Shown: in pieces, positions 44,719-52,108 of the stretch
Numbering within the stretch: position 1 is the stretch's first letter
Layout: each line of letters starts with the position of its first letter
Source of the DNA: Bacteroidales bacterium
Lineage (GTDB): Bacteria; Bacteroidota; Bacteroidia; Bacteroidales; UBA932
Assembly (NCBI GenBank): GCA_017438975.1
Contig: JAFRUH010000030.1
Coordinates: 1 to 61,512 of the forward strand
DNA length: 61,512 bases
Direction: 5' to 3'
Position numbers and translations under genes: made by a program
Notes under the pieces: model-generated
What the model was told of the DNA's origin: nothing
The model's input: only the letters and a program-made list of their open reading frames with translations
Databases searched by the model: none

Positions 44719-44759
44719 GTAGCGGGAGTGGGTCACGATCCCACGACCTCCGGATACGC
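44719..44759 (-). other. tRNA 3'-end-like fragment with att-like repeat copy 2
   Basis: Read on the minus strand the segment gives GGAGGTCGTGGGATCG followed by TGACCCACTCCCGCTAC: a variable-loop-like GGTC, a 5-bp T-stem (GTGGG/CCCAC) with a seven-base loop that departs from TTCGAAT, and a CCCGCT acceptor end. No 5' half (acceptor AGCGGG, D-arm) is present to the right, so it is not a functional tRNA. Such fragments mark the distal att site of elements integrated into a tRNA 3' end; here the element would lie to the right and the intact tRNA beyond the window. Confidence 0.5.
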
Positions 44760-44932
44760 CTTTTATGCCCTCATATATGCTTCTGATGCCACTTTTGCTG
44801 TGACCAAATATGTAACCAAAGCGGTATGGTCGCAAATAAGTGCAAAAAATACGATCCTTCGTGACCAGTACCTTTCGGGTTTAAGCAAAGATACGCATTT
44901 CGTCTTTTCTTTCCAATAGGGTCAAACGGAAA

Positions 44933-44960
44933 ACGGCCCCCTCGGTTAGGAGGGAGCCGT
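44933..44960 (-). terminator. Terminator of the 44982-45488 gene
   Basis: An 11-bp stem (44933-44943 with 44950-44960, one mismatch) starts 21 nt after the stop and is followed on the minus strand by TTTCCGTTTGA. Confidence 0.66.
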
Positions 44961-44981
44961 CGCTCAACTACATCTGCTGGA

Positions 44982-45488
44982 TTAGGCAGCAGGCTGGAGA
45001 TTCTCATCCTTGAAGAACTCGTCAGGGTTAGCCATGAACCGTTTGACGATTTCGTCCGGAACGATTGAACAACCATAGTCCTCGACCCTGATTCCAGAAC
45101 CAGCAATCCCGAACTTGGAGACTGCCTTGAGTTCCTTAGCTCCATGAGCGACAATGTTGGTCGCGAGGATTACAGGGTTCTCACCCAGCGCCTTGGCCTC
45201 ACGGAGGAAACTGACGCTGTCGAGGAGTACATCAGCACGCTGCATGTACAGGGTCCAGAAGAGGTTCATGTTGGAGAAGCGTTGACGAGCGAAGTGCTCG
45301 ATGCACTGGAGACGAACCTCGCAGTTCTTGACCATCTGAAGATCGTAAGCGTTCGCTGCCTTCCGGATCACGTCCGCGAATTCCTTGGACTGGGTCTTGG
45401 TGGAGACCTTGGTCGGTTCAACATTGATAACGAGTGCAGGAGTGTTCTCAACTGCTTTGGCCGTAGCCGAAATGAGATTGTTTCTCAT
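44982..45488 (-). CDS. Unrecognised island protein, 168 aa
   Basis: From ATG 45486-45488; an in-frame extension upstream is nearly all Phe/Asn/Ile from AT-rich leader and is not used. The protein is soluble and mostly helical, without signal peptide. Features: a charged helix (SKEFADVIRKAANAYDLQMVKNCEV), FARQRFSNMNLFWTLYMQRADVL, and an acidic end (PDEFFKDENLQPAA). No motif I recognise. It is well expressed by appearance: a good -7 box, a long AT-rich leader and its own terminator. It is the leftmost gene of the island, next to the att-like repeat. Similar stand-alone proteins sit at the ends of Bacteroidales mobile elements, but I cannot name a family. Confidence 0.72.
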   Translation of the reverse strand: MRNNLISATAKAVENTPALVINVEPTKVSTKTQSKEFADVIRKAANAYDLQMVKNCEVRLQCIEHFARQRFSNMNLFWTLYMQRADVLLDSVSFLREAKALGENPVILATNIVAHGAKELKAVSKFGIAGSGIRVEDYGCSIVPDEIVKRFMANPDEFFKDENLQPAA

Positions 45489-45549
45489 AATTAAAAAATT
45501 TAAAAATTTAAAAAATATATTAACGTAGAATCTCATTTGATTCTGAGCG

Positions 45550-45557
45550 CAAAGATA
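45550..45557 (-). promoter_or_regulatory. -7 box of the 44982-45488 gene
   Basis: On the minus strand TATCTTTG; the leader of about 55 nt is very AT-rich and holds a small dyad AGAATC/GATTCT. Confidence 0.6.
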
Positions 45558-45623
45558 ATGGCACTTCCAAAAAGAGAATGGTAGCTTTTGAAAGCCTCTT
45601 TTACTACCTTTTATGCAATAAGA

Positions 45624-45652
45624 AACCGCACCCGGGAATACCGAATGCGGTT
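45624..45652 (-). terminator. Terminator of the 45687-46454 gene
   Basis: A 7-bp stem AACCGCA/TGCGGTT (45624-45630 with 45646-45652) lies 34 nt past the stop, with TTCTTATTG following on the minus strand. Confidence 0.58.
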
Positions 45653-45686
45653 GAATTGTATCTATATAAGTAAGACTGACGAGCTT

Positions 45687-46454
45687 TTACATGATTTGCA
45701 GCCCGAATTCCTTCTTCGATTTCAGAATCGCTTTTATTGAGTTCCCCTCCAAATCAGGATTGTCAGTAAGACCGAGGAAATGAATCAGTTCTGCGATTAG
45801 TTGGTTCTTGTCTAATGAAATGCCGGCGTTATCATCGCCTCGTGAACGTTTTACCGGCAAGCGCAAGCAATCGAAAAGACGCTTGAACAAGTTGGCTGCA
45901 TACCAGGTCATCTCCGTTTTCTTGTAAGTGGCTTCTTCGCGCCAGATAGGGATTTCTCTTGCATCTGCGTAATCTGATGCTTTCTCTTTTTCGATCAACT
46001 CATCCAGGGATTGAACCAGGAGATTGATGAGACGGTTCCCAGCGATAGGAAATGTATGGCTTTCCGTAGGATTATCGATGAGGACTTTGAACTCATGTTG
46101 CTTTTCGATCTCATTACGGAAAGTTGTCAGTTGCTCTATCGCAGGAGGAAGTCGGTTTGCGATATTTTTTTGTTTTGCCCATATATTGGTCAAGTATTTA
46201 ACGTAGGCTACAGCATACCAGAACTTCTCTTTGTCCAGACCGTAAGCTTCTATAACAGGGATGATGGACTCTTGCTTGTAGAACGAGTCTTCTGAAAGTC
46301 CAAGTTCCTCGATGATATTGTCCTTCTTCCACTCTAACAGGAAGTAGGTATAATGAGGCATCTCACTAACAGCTCCAGTCTCTTCATCAACTTCCGCTTC
46401 TGGGAACTGAAACGCCAGTTGCAGCACGTAATCAAAAGCATCGTAATCCGTCAT
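45687..46454 (-). CDS. Unrecognised island protein, 255 aa
   Basis: This is a soluble, helix-rich, acidic protein starting MTDYDAFDYVLQLAFQFPEAEVDEETG. A middle block (WYAVAYVKYLTNIWAKQKNIANRLPP) and a C-terminal block (SLDKNQLIAELIHFLGLTDNPD) look conserved-protein-like, but I do not know the family. A short Lys/Arg-rich stretch (RLPVKRSRGDD) at about 195-210 could bind nucleic acid; this is a guess. It is divergent from the structured leader and helicase gene (promoters back to back in 46455-46604). Confidence 0.7.
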   Translation of the reverse strand: MTDYDAFDYVLQLAFQFPEAEVDEETGAVSEMPHYTYFLLEWKKDNIIEELGLSEDSFYKQESIIPVIEAYGLDKEKFWYAVAYVKYLTNIWAKQKNIANRLPPAIEQLTTFRNEIEKQHEFKVLIDNPTESHTFPIAGNRLINLLVQSLDELIEKEKASDYADAREIPIWREEATYKKTEMTWYAANLFKRLFDCLRLPVKRSRGDDNAGISLDKNQLIAELIHFLGLTDNPDLEGNSIKAILKSKKEFGLQIM

Positions 46455-46572
46455 GGCTATCGCTCTTTTTTATTCCTCGTGAAGTTACGAAGAATCCCTA
46501 AAAACCGCAATAAGCAAGATTACCATCACAAGAAAAAAGACCCCAAAAATTATCGCAAATCAATAAATTAAT

Positions 46573-46604
46573 TTTGATTATTTAAAAAATTTTACTTATA
46601 TTTG
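46573..46604 (+). promoter_or_regulatory. Strong promoter of the structured leader and helicase gene
   Basis: TTTG (46573-46576), 20 nt, TATATTTG (46597-46604): a perfect consensus match. Transcription should start near 46611, leaving a leader of about 320 nt. Confidence 0.8.
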
Positions 46605-46610
46605 TATACG

Positions 46611-46931
46611 GATTTGGGAGGTATAATTCATTTCACATAGAACTCAAAATGGCATTTCCGGAGATGCCCATATCTTCCATGATCCACTGCCTGACTAACG
46701 GCATTTTCAGCACGAAGATTTAGTTTTCTATTAGGAAGAATAGTTTCCATATACTAGTGGGTGAAGCCTCGGCTTTGCCCTTTATTTGGCCAAAAAGTAT
46801 ATGGAAATTTAGCAAGGTGATTCACTTTGCTATAGTCTCCTTTACTCTGTATATTTTTTTTGAGTATGGAAATTTTTTTTGTATATAAAAAATAATAATA
46901 GATTATATAAATATTTAATAATTAATTAGTT
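46611..46931 (+). ncRNA. Structured leader or small RNA upstream of the SF2 helicase gene
   Basis: No ORF is present. The segment has a series of stems: 46651-46668 (9 bp, one mismatch); a perfect 12-bp inverted repeat TTTCCATATACT (46744-46755) / AGTATATGGAAA (46796-46807), which encloses a GGG-AAGCC-GGCTT-CCC hairpin and TTGGCCAA; then AGCAAGGTGA / TCACTTTGCT (46811-46831). The last 90 nt are nearly all A and T with two runs of eight or more T and a third copy of TATGGAAA. It may be a regulatory leader, a separate RNA, or an origin region. No known riboswitch class is recognised. Confidence 0.5.
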
Positions 46932-48647
46932 ATGGAAAATAGAACTATTATCGAAGTCGCTCCATCAGGAGCAGAGTGACTTACTGACTGCATGTCAGTA
47001 ATTCCAGTAAATTGTGTGTTCAACAAAGGCATTACAGGATGTGGTGCAACTACTCTGGCTATTAAGCAACCCGGGGATACGATTCTCGCCATGCCATTTA
47101 TAGGATTGGTCCAAAACAAAGTGGCAAGTAATCCAGAACTACTTGGAATCTATGGTGGGGTGAAGGGAGAAGATGAGATTATCAAGTACATTGGCTCCCA
47201 CAGACAGAAGAAGATTGCCACCACATACGACTCCTTCCCATTCGTTTGCGACGTCCTTATCTCTCAGGGTCTCGATCCCTACAAGGATTTCTTCCTATTT
47301 GTAGATGAATGGCACCAGTTGTTCAACTCCTACAAGTTCCGGAACCAAGCGGCAAAGCATTTGCTGGAATATGCCGCTAACTTTGAACGCAAGACTTATG
47401 TGTCTGCCACTCCAGTACCAAGAGAGTACTGGCTGAAGGAGCTACAAGACCTGCCAGAATACATCCTGGAATGGCCGAGTGCGTTAAAGGTCAATGTCAA
47501 CTCCAACCTGGTAAAAGATCCATTGGCATATATGGCCAGACTCTGTAAGTCCAAACTGGAGAACGGAGGAGATGACAACTACCACATATTCAACAACAGC
47601 GTTGAAGGTATAACAAAGATGGTAAGGTTAGCTGGGTTGCTACCGGAAGATTGTCGAATTGTTTGCTCGCAGAACACCAGCAGATATTCCAAGAAGAGCA
47701 ACCAGGAGAAACTTGGCGAATACAGAATCCAGACGACGCTCGATCCTGTCAAGCCGTTCAACTTCTATACATCGACGTGCTTTGAAGGACAGGACATCTT
47801 TGACAAGAACGGAAGAATCTTCATTGTCAGCGAACCTCATAAGGACCACACGAAGGTTGACATCATGACAACGCTCCCTCAGATATGCGGAAGAATACGT
47901 GATTCCAAGTATAATGCTGAGATCAACCAGTTCTATGCAGAGTCGCCTTACAAAGACGTAAGCCTTGAAGAATACAAGGAATCCATCAAGAGCCAGGTAG
48001 AGGAAGCTGAAAGAGACGCTGTGCTGCTGAACCAAACTTCCGACAACTGCAAGGAACTGTTAAAGGGTTATATCAACAAGGCTCCTTTCTTGGATGTGGT
48101 TAAGGACAAAATAGTGGTTGATGAGAACCTAGCCAACCTGGAGATTGTGAACTATGGCATCGTCAATGGGCAATATGCGATGCAGTGTAATATGAACGCA
48201 TCTCTTGCCGAAGCCGGTTTCAATGTCACCAATGACCTCGAAGCTTATAATCCATGTAAGGAACTGAAGAACCTGGTCTCCATAGAGAAGACTCCGTTTA
48301 AGGAGATATTTGAGGAATATGCCAGCATCCGTGAGAATAACGGGTTGTACAACCTAAACTGTTTCAGAAGAAATCAAATCGAGATTGAGAAACCCCTAGT
48401 CAAGGAGGCTTATGAGGTGTTAGGAGCCAGTAAGGTTCGAGAGATGAAATACCATCAATCCAATATCAAGCGGGAAATCATCAAACGAGAGCATGAAACA
48501 AAGGACACCAAGGTCTTTCTCATGTTAGATGAGATGCTTCCCCGCCAGGTCTCGATACCCAAATCGGAGATAAAAGAAATCCTGACCGATATCTACAAGG
48601 AACTGGGAATGACTCAAAAAGCCAAGGCTACCGATCTCAAGAAATGA
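46932..48647 (+). CDS. SF2 helicase-like protein with in-frame UGA at codon 16
   Basis: The frame starts at ATG 46932 (MENRTIIEVAPSGAE), meets TGA 46977-46979, then continues open (LTDCMSVIPVNCVFNKGITGCGATTLAI) to TGA 48645-48647; the first internal ATG is 46992. Helicase blocks: GITGCGATT in the Walker A position but without Lys; FLFVDEWHQL (DExH-type Walker B); YVSATPVPREY (motif III-like SAT); PQICGRIRDS (motif VI, QxxGRxxR). This resembles P-loop-less-Lys helicase-like proteins of Bacteroidetes mobile elements. Beyond the final TGA the frame stays open for 30 codons (YDIKETTQRRYDG... to TAG 48738-48740). A DNA replication or mobilisation role is inferred. Confidence 0.72.
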
Positions 48648-48759
48648 TATGATATCAAGGAGACCACCCAGAGAAGATATGACGGTACAGTTCAATCCAG
48701 TATCGTAATCATATCTGCTAAGTTCAGAGTCGGGGTATAGAAAGGAATATGAATACTCT

Positions 48760-49350
48760 TTAATCACCAATGTTCATGGAAACAATGTATTCATTTTCCT
48801 TTTTTAGTTCGGCAAGTTCTTTAGAAATAACGATTGACATACTCTTTTCTTCTTCACTTAGCCATGAACGATGCATATCCGAATTTGGAAGGTGATCTAC
48901 GAATCCATACTTTAATAATAGTTTGACGGGAAGATAATCTTCTATTTCACGATTCGGCCTTCCCCCTTCTTTTTGCAAATTGTGCCTTGTTAATGCTTCG
49001 TATATCACCAATGCGATAATGACGAACACAATACCCAGCAGCCCTCCAATAATAGCGTATATGAGACCGCTTATGAAAGAATCAGCAGCCCAAATAACTA
49101 GAGCAGCCATAGGTGCTATGAAAAGAAGGCATAAAGCAAAACACCCTATTATGCCAAACCCAGATTCGTGACAATGTTTGCAACGAGGAATACTTACTAC
49201 GCATTTAAAATAACTATCATTCGCAGATGGGGATGTCTCATTAATAACCCTATAATAGGTCTTTCTATTCTCATACTCCTTATTCGCTTGATTCTTTCCA
49301 CAATACCAACAAGTAACAGGATTACTATAGTTTGGTTCAATAGTTAGCAT
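48760..49350 (-). CDS. Membrane protein with four-Cys zinc-ribbon-like N-terminus
   Basis: This is 196 aa. The first 60 residues contain two Cys pairs (TCWYCGKNQ and PRCKHCHESG) spaced like a zinc ribbon. Two to three membrane segments follow (GIIGCFALCLLFIAPMAALVIWAA, then ISGLIYAIIGGLLGIVFVIIALVIY). A cytosolic tail of about 70 residues is charged. No family name known to me. The promoter has a TATCTTTG box and two copies of the ~32-bp island repeat upstream, the same layout as the lipoprotein at 50896-51513. Confidence 0.74.
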   Translation of the reverse strand: MLTIEPNYSNPVTCWYCGKNQANKEYENRKTYYRVINETSPSANDSYFKCVVSIPRCKHCHESGFGIIGCFALCLLFIAPMAALVIWAADSFISGLIYAIIGGLLGIVFVIIALVIYEALTRHNLQKEGGRPNREIEDYLPVKLLLKYGFVDHLPNSDMHRSWLSEEEKSMSIVISKELAELKKENEYIVSMNIGD

Positions 49351-49381
49351 AATAATGACGTGTCATACCAGTAATCAGAAT

Positions 49382-49457
49382 CAAAGATACGAAATAATCT
49401 ACCTGTTTCTTGCTTTCCCACTCAATTAATTACCTTGTAAAGTTTGATGTGGGTCTT
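49382..49457 (-). promoter_or_regulatory. -7 box with two ~32-bp upstream repeats (membrane protein gene)
   Basis: On the minus strand TATCTTTG (49382-49389). Repeat cores (ACCT on the plus strand) lie at 49401 and 49432, 31 bp apart; the first is 12 nt from the -7 box, exactly as at 51535-51554. No -33 TTG is seen. Confidence 0.6.
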
Positions 49458-49488
49458 CTTATTGGCTGAGAAAGATAGATACTGGGAT

Positions 49489-49516
49489 AAAAAACCGCCC
49501 ACTAAATTAGTGAGCG
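49489..49516 (-). terminator. Terminator of the 49569-50780 gene
   Basis: A 10-bp stem (49496-49505 with 49507-49516, one mismatch) followed on the minus strand by TTTTTT. Confidence 0.78.
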
Positions 49517-49568
49517 TTGGTTCTTAACTAGATTAATAGCGGACTATCATCCACAGCCAGGAGTACCC

Positions 49569-50780
49569 TCAAGATTCGTTCATCGCTGAACTTTCTTTCG
49601 CTTCTTCAGCCTCCTCCGCCCTGTTCTTTAGGTATTGGTCGCTGAAGTCGATTTTCAACTCGACCCACAGAGGAAGATGGTCTGACATCTGGAATGTGCG
49701 CCATTTGCTCCTGAAGAAAGTTCGTCTACCTTCTTCGGTGTCCTCCTTCTCTGCTTTACCCTTTGCCTTCAACTTAGCATTACTCTTTGCAAGTTCACCA
49801 AGATAAGAATCCAGGTAATGGTTGATGTAGATATCATAATCCGACACTTCGTCACTATCTCTGAAGACCGACTTCGTATAGTTAAAAGCTCCCGCTCTCT
49901 GTTTATCGTCATCGTACAAGACCATCTCGTCTTCGAGTTTCAACTTGAATGCAATCTGGTCGTAATGGCTTACCTGCCCCAAGTCCGTAGGGTATTTCTG
50001 GATCTCCTTTGGAACGAAGAACCCCTTTTTCTTGGAGAGGGCATTGAAATACTCTCCGTCTGTATCTGGGATATTGAAGTCGCCAAGGAGGATATAGGAT
50101 ACATCCTCTTCTTTCTGCCTTTCGAGAAGTACTGATGATATCGTCTCAATTTCCTTCTTGCGTCTTTCTATGATTCCCTGCTCATTCTTTTCACTGCCAT
50201 AATAGATATGGACGGTGCAGATGTTGAAGGAAAACCAGTTGGCCATGAACGATACCATGAACGGAGTCCTTGCGAATTGAACCTTCGATTGCACCTTCCC
50301 GTCTACTAACACACCGTCCACCTGCACTTTTCCATCGACGATGGCTCCTGCAAGTTTCTTGGAATTCTGAAGGACTATCTCTCCCGCCAGATTGGTGAAC
50401 TGCACCTTGTTCTTGTTGTAGACGAACGCCATAGCCTCACTCCCTCCGTCAGTGCCCATGACTCCGTCGGAGATGATATATGACCAGTTGTCCCCTAGAA
50501 TCTTCATCACGGACTTGAAACCGCCGAGTTCCTTCGAGTTAATTTCCTGGATGACCACGATGTCAAAGTGGTCGATGATCTCCGCTATGTAATACAGGCT
50601 CTCTTCAAGTCGATTCTCTCCAAACTCGCGGATATTCCATGTGGCGATGAGCAGAGTCTCGGTAGCTGTCTTCTTCGGGACTTCCTCTTCTAGTTGCGCC
50701 CTTAGCTTCAATAGTCTGTCAACAACACGTAGCCTAGTGTCGAGATCCTTGATGTCCTGGATTTTCTTGTAACTTGCCAT
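49569..50780 (-). CDS. Endonuclease/exonuclease/phosphatase-family protein
   Basis: This is 403 aa, with no signal peptide. The DNase I-like (EEP) fold is complete: TWNIREFG (Asn), VVIQEI (metal Glu), CTVHIYYGSEKNEQG, ILLGDFNIPDTDG (Asp/Asn), and SDHLPLWVEL (Asp-His). The N-terminal 40 residues form a charged helix (DLDTRLRVVDRLLKLRAQLEEEV), and the C-terminus is an acidic Glu/Ala helix. It could cut DNA or RNA, or a phospho-substrate; in an island, a nuclease used in defence or mobilisation is possible. Stop is TGA; the frame then stays open 11 codons before TAA 49533-49535, which I treat as chance. Confidence 0.82.
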   Translation of the reverse strand: MASYKKIQDIKDLDTRLRVVDRLLKLRAQLEEEVPKKTATETLLIATWNIREFGENRLEESLYYIAEIIDHFDIVVIQEINSKELGGFKSVMKILGDNWSYIISDGVMGTDGGSEAMAFVYNKNKVQFTNLAGEIVLQNSKKLAGAIVDGKVQVDGVLVDGKVQSKVQFARTPFMVSFMANWFSFNICTVHIYYGSEKNEQGIIERRKKEIETISSVLLERQKEEDVSYILLGDFNIPDTDGEYFNALSKKKGFFVPKEIQKYPTDLGQVSHYDQIAFKLKLEDEMVLYDDDKQRAGAFNYTKSVFRDSDEVSDYDIYINHYLDSYLGELAKSNAKLKAKGKAEKEDTEEGRRTFFRSKWRTFQMSDHLPLWVELKIDFSDQYLKNRAEEAEEAKESSAMNES

Positions 50781-50820
50781 AACTGACTGGTGTTAATGGT
50801 TTTAGAGCTTGATAGGTATA

Positions 50821-50828
50821 CAAATATA
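50821..50828 (-). promoter_or_regulatory. -7 box of the EEP gene
   Basis: On the minus strand TATATTTG, leader about 40 nt; no clear -33 box. Confidence 0.5.
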
Positions 50829-50862
50829 CAAATAGTAACGGATACTTCTATATTTGGGGAAT

Positions 50863-50889
50863 AAAAAAACGCCCACCGATTGGTGAGCG
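50863..50889 (-). terminator. Terminator of the 50896-51513 lipoprotein gene
   Basis: Stem 50870-50877 with 50882-50889 (one mismatch), loop AATC, followed on the minus strand by TTTTTTT. It begins 6 nt after the stop codon. Confidence 0.82.
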
Positions 50890-50895
50890 CTGTTG

Positions 50896-51513
50896 CTATT
50901 TTGAAAGGGTATTATAATTCTCTATAAACTCTTTCATGAATTTCTGATATCCGTCCATTTCTTCCTCAGTCCATTGCCCTAAGATTTCTGTTAAGTCTTT
51001 GTTGAGAAGAAACACGGCATTTCCGATAAGTGTATTACCTGCATTGTTCTGCGCTCGATAACTATGCTGAGTAAGAAAACCTATAAACTGAGGAGGCTCA
51101 CTCATCCTTTTTATGGTTTGATCTCTAAGATCTACCACTTGCGACTGTTTCGCATCGTATTGAGCCATGAGTTTATCATATTTCTCTTTTGCATCGTTGT
51201 ACTGAGCACTGCCTAATACACGCCTATAAGGCCCATCATAAATATGCATTTGAGATTTAGCCAATCTCAGATCCGGCTCCATAGACTGAAGTTCCGAGCC
51301 TTTCTTATATAATTCCAAAGCCAAATCCATAAATTCCGGATCGAGAAAAGGAGAATAAGCGCTGTCCACTTTAGTTTCTATCGGTTCATACGTCTTCGGG
51401 AAATACAAACTCTTTAGGACCTCCTCCTTGATTAACTCTTCGGCTTTCTTCTCAGGTGACTGCGTACATGCCACAGCAAAGATGCAGAGCAATGCAAATA
51501 ATAACTTTTTCAT
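50896..51513 (-). CDS. Island lipoprotein, unknown function
   Basis: This is 205 aa with a lipobox signal (ALLCIFAVAC, Cys16), then TQSPEKKAEELIKEEVLKSLYFPKTYEPIETKVDSAYSPFLDPE. Long amphipathic, charged helices follow (KSQMHIYDG, YNDAKEKYDKLMAQYDAKQSQVVDLRDQ); no enzymatic motif. The SLYFPKTYEP..TKVDSAYSP block is common in small Bacteroidales lipoproteins of unknown role. It has its own terminator and, notably, seven degenerate ~32-bp repeats upstream of a promoter without -33 box, so expression is probably under a dedicated regulator. Confidence 0.78.
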   Translation of the reverse strand: MKKLLFALLCIFAVACTQSPEKKAEELIKEEVLKSLYFPKTYEPIETKVDSAYSPFLDPEFMDLALELYKKGSELQSMEPDLRLAKSQMHIYDGPYRRVLGSAQYNDAKEKYDKLMAQYDAKQSQVVDLRDQTIKRMSEPPQFIGFLTQHSYRAQNNAGNTLIGNAVFLLNKDLTEILGQWTEEEMDGYQKFMKEFIENYNTLSK

Positions 51514-51534
51514 GCGAATAGGGGTTTACTGACA

Positions 51535-51542
51535 CAAATATA
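51535..51542 (-). promoter_or_regulatory. -7 box of the island lipoprotein gene
   Basis: On the minus strand TATATTTG, leader about 20 nt. The -33 position has no TTG; instead the first unit of the repeat array covers it. Confidence 0.62.
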
Positions 51543-51543
51543 C

Positions 51544-51776
51544 GAATTAATCAACCTGAATCGTGCATTTCACCTCAATTAATTACCTCGAATCATACTT
51601 TCCGACATAATAAATTACCTCGTTTTATACTTTTCGACGTAATTAAATACCTCGAATTGTATGTTTCCGCTTGATTTTTTACCCTGTTTGCAACATTTCA
51701 GGGTAGTCTTTTTACCGGAATTGCATGTTTCGGAATGATTAATTACCCAGAATGGTACGTTTCAGCATTTTTTAGT
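51544..51776. repeat. Array of seven degenerate ~32-bp repeats upstream of the lipoprotein promoter
   Basis: Unit cores ACC(T/C/G) on the plus strand start at 51554, 51585, 51617, 51649, 51681, 51714 and 51745 (steps 31, 32, 32, 32, 33, 31). Each is preceded by an AT run such as AATTAATT and followed by GAAT, then a (T)AC(T/G)TTTC block. There are no unique spacers and no palindromic CRISPR-like repeat. All units point towards the promoter of 50896-51513. Confidence 0.75.
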
Positions 51777-51782
51777 TGGAAT

Positions 51783-51995
51783 TTACTTGTCCTTCTTTGG
51801 AATCTTGGAGCCGATGACATAGAGCAGTCCGACCAACCCAAAGACAAGAATGGCAATCCCCGCAAAGATGAAGTAATCGCCCCAGGTCCAATGTTTTCCA
51901 GCCACAAGCGTCATCAATGGATAAACAACAATGAAAATGCCGGTATACATCGCTATGGACTTGATGATTCGCTTTTGATCATTGCTTAATTTCAT
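51783..51995 (-). CDS. Small two-helix membrane protein
   Basis: This is 70 aa from ATG 51993-51995, chosen because the in-frame upstream part is not protein-like. Short basic N-terminus (KLSNDQKRIIKS), helix 1 AMYTGIFIVVYPLMTLVA, a turn with GKHWTWGDYF, helix 2 IFAGIAILVFGLVGLLYVIGS, then KIPKKDK. It resembles small 'DUF-type' two-helix proteins that accompany island genes. Function unknown. Its stop lies next to the far end of the repeat array. Confidence 0.7.
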   Translation of the reverse strand: MKLSNDQKRIIKSIAMYTGIFIVVYPLMTLVAGKHWTWGDYFIFAGIAILVFGLVGLLYVIGSKIPKKDK

Positions 51996-52108
51996 AGAAT
52001 AATTACGATTTATTGGTGAAAACATTAACAAAAATCTTTGAAACAAAGATAGTTAAATTCATCCTTTTTTATCTCTCTCACGACAGAGCGGGAACAACTT
52101 CTTCAAGG

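Noticed and set aside
44719-44790. A complete tRNA gene on the minus strand
   Set aside because: Only the T-arm and acceptor 3' side are present; no D-arm, anticodon arm or matching 5' acceptor strand follows.
44771-45154. Minus-strand open frame over the terminator and 3' end of the 44982-45488 gene
   Set aside because: It overlaps a better gene in another frame and crosses that gene's terminator.
46744-46807. An invertible promoter flanked by the 12-bp inverted repeat
   Set aside because: No promoter lies between the arms (only 40 bp with a GC-rich hairpin) and no invertase gene is near; a folded RNA is simpler.
46977-46979. Selenocysteine at the in-frame UGA
   Set aside because: There is no redox CxxU-like context in any of the three cases and no evident SECIS-type hairpin directly after the codons.
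51544-51776. CRISPR array
   Set aside because: The period of about 32 bp is continuous and degenerate: there are no identical repeats separated by unique spacers, and no cas genes nearby.
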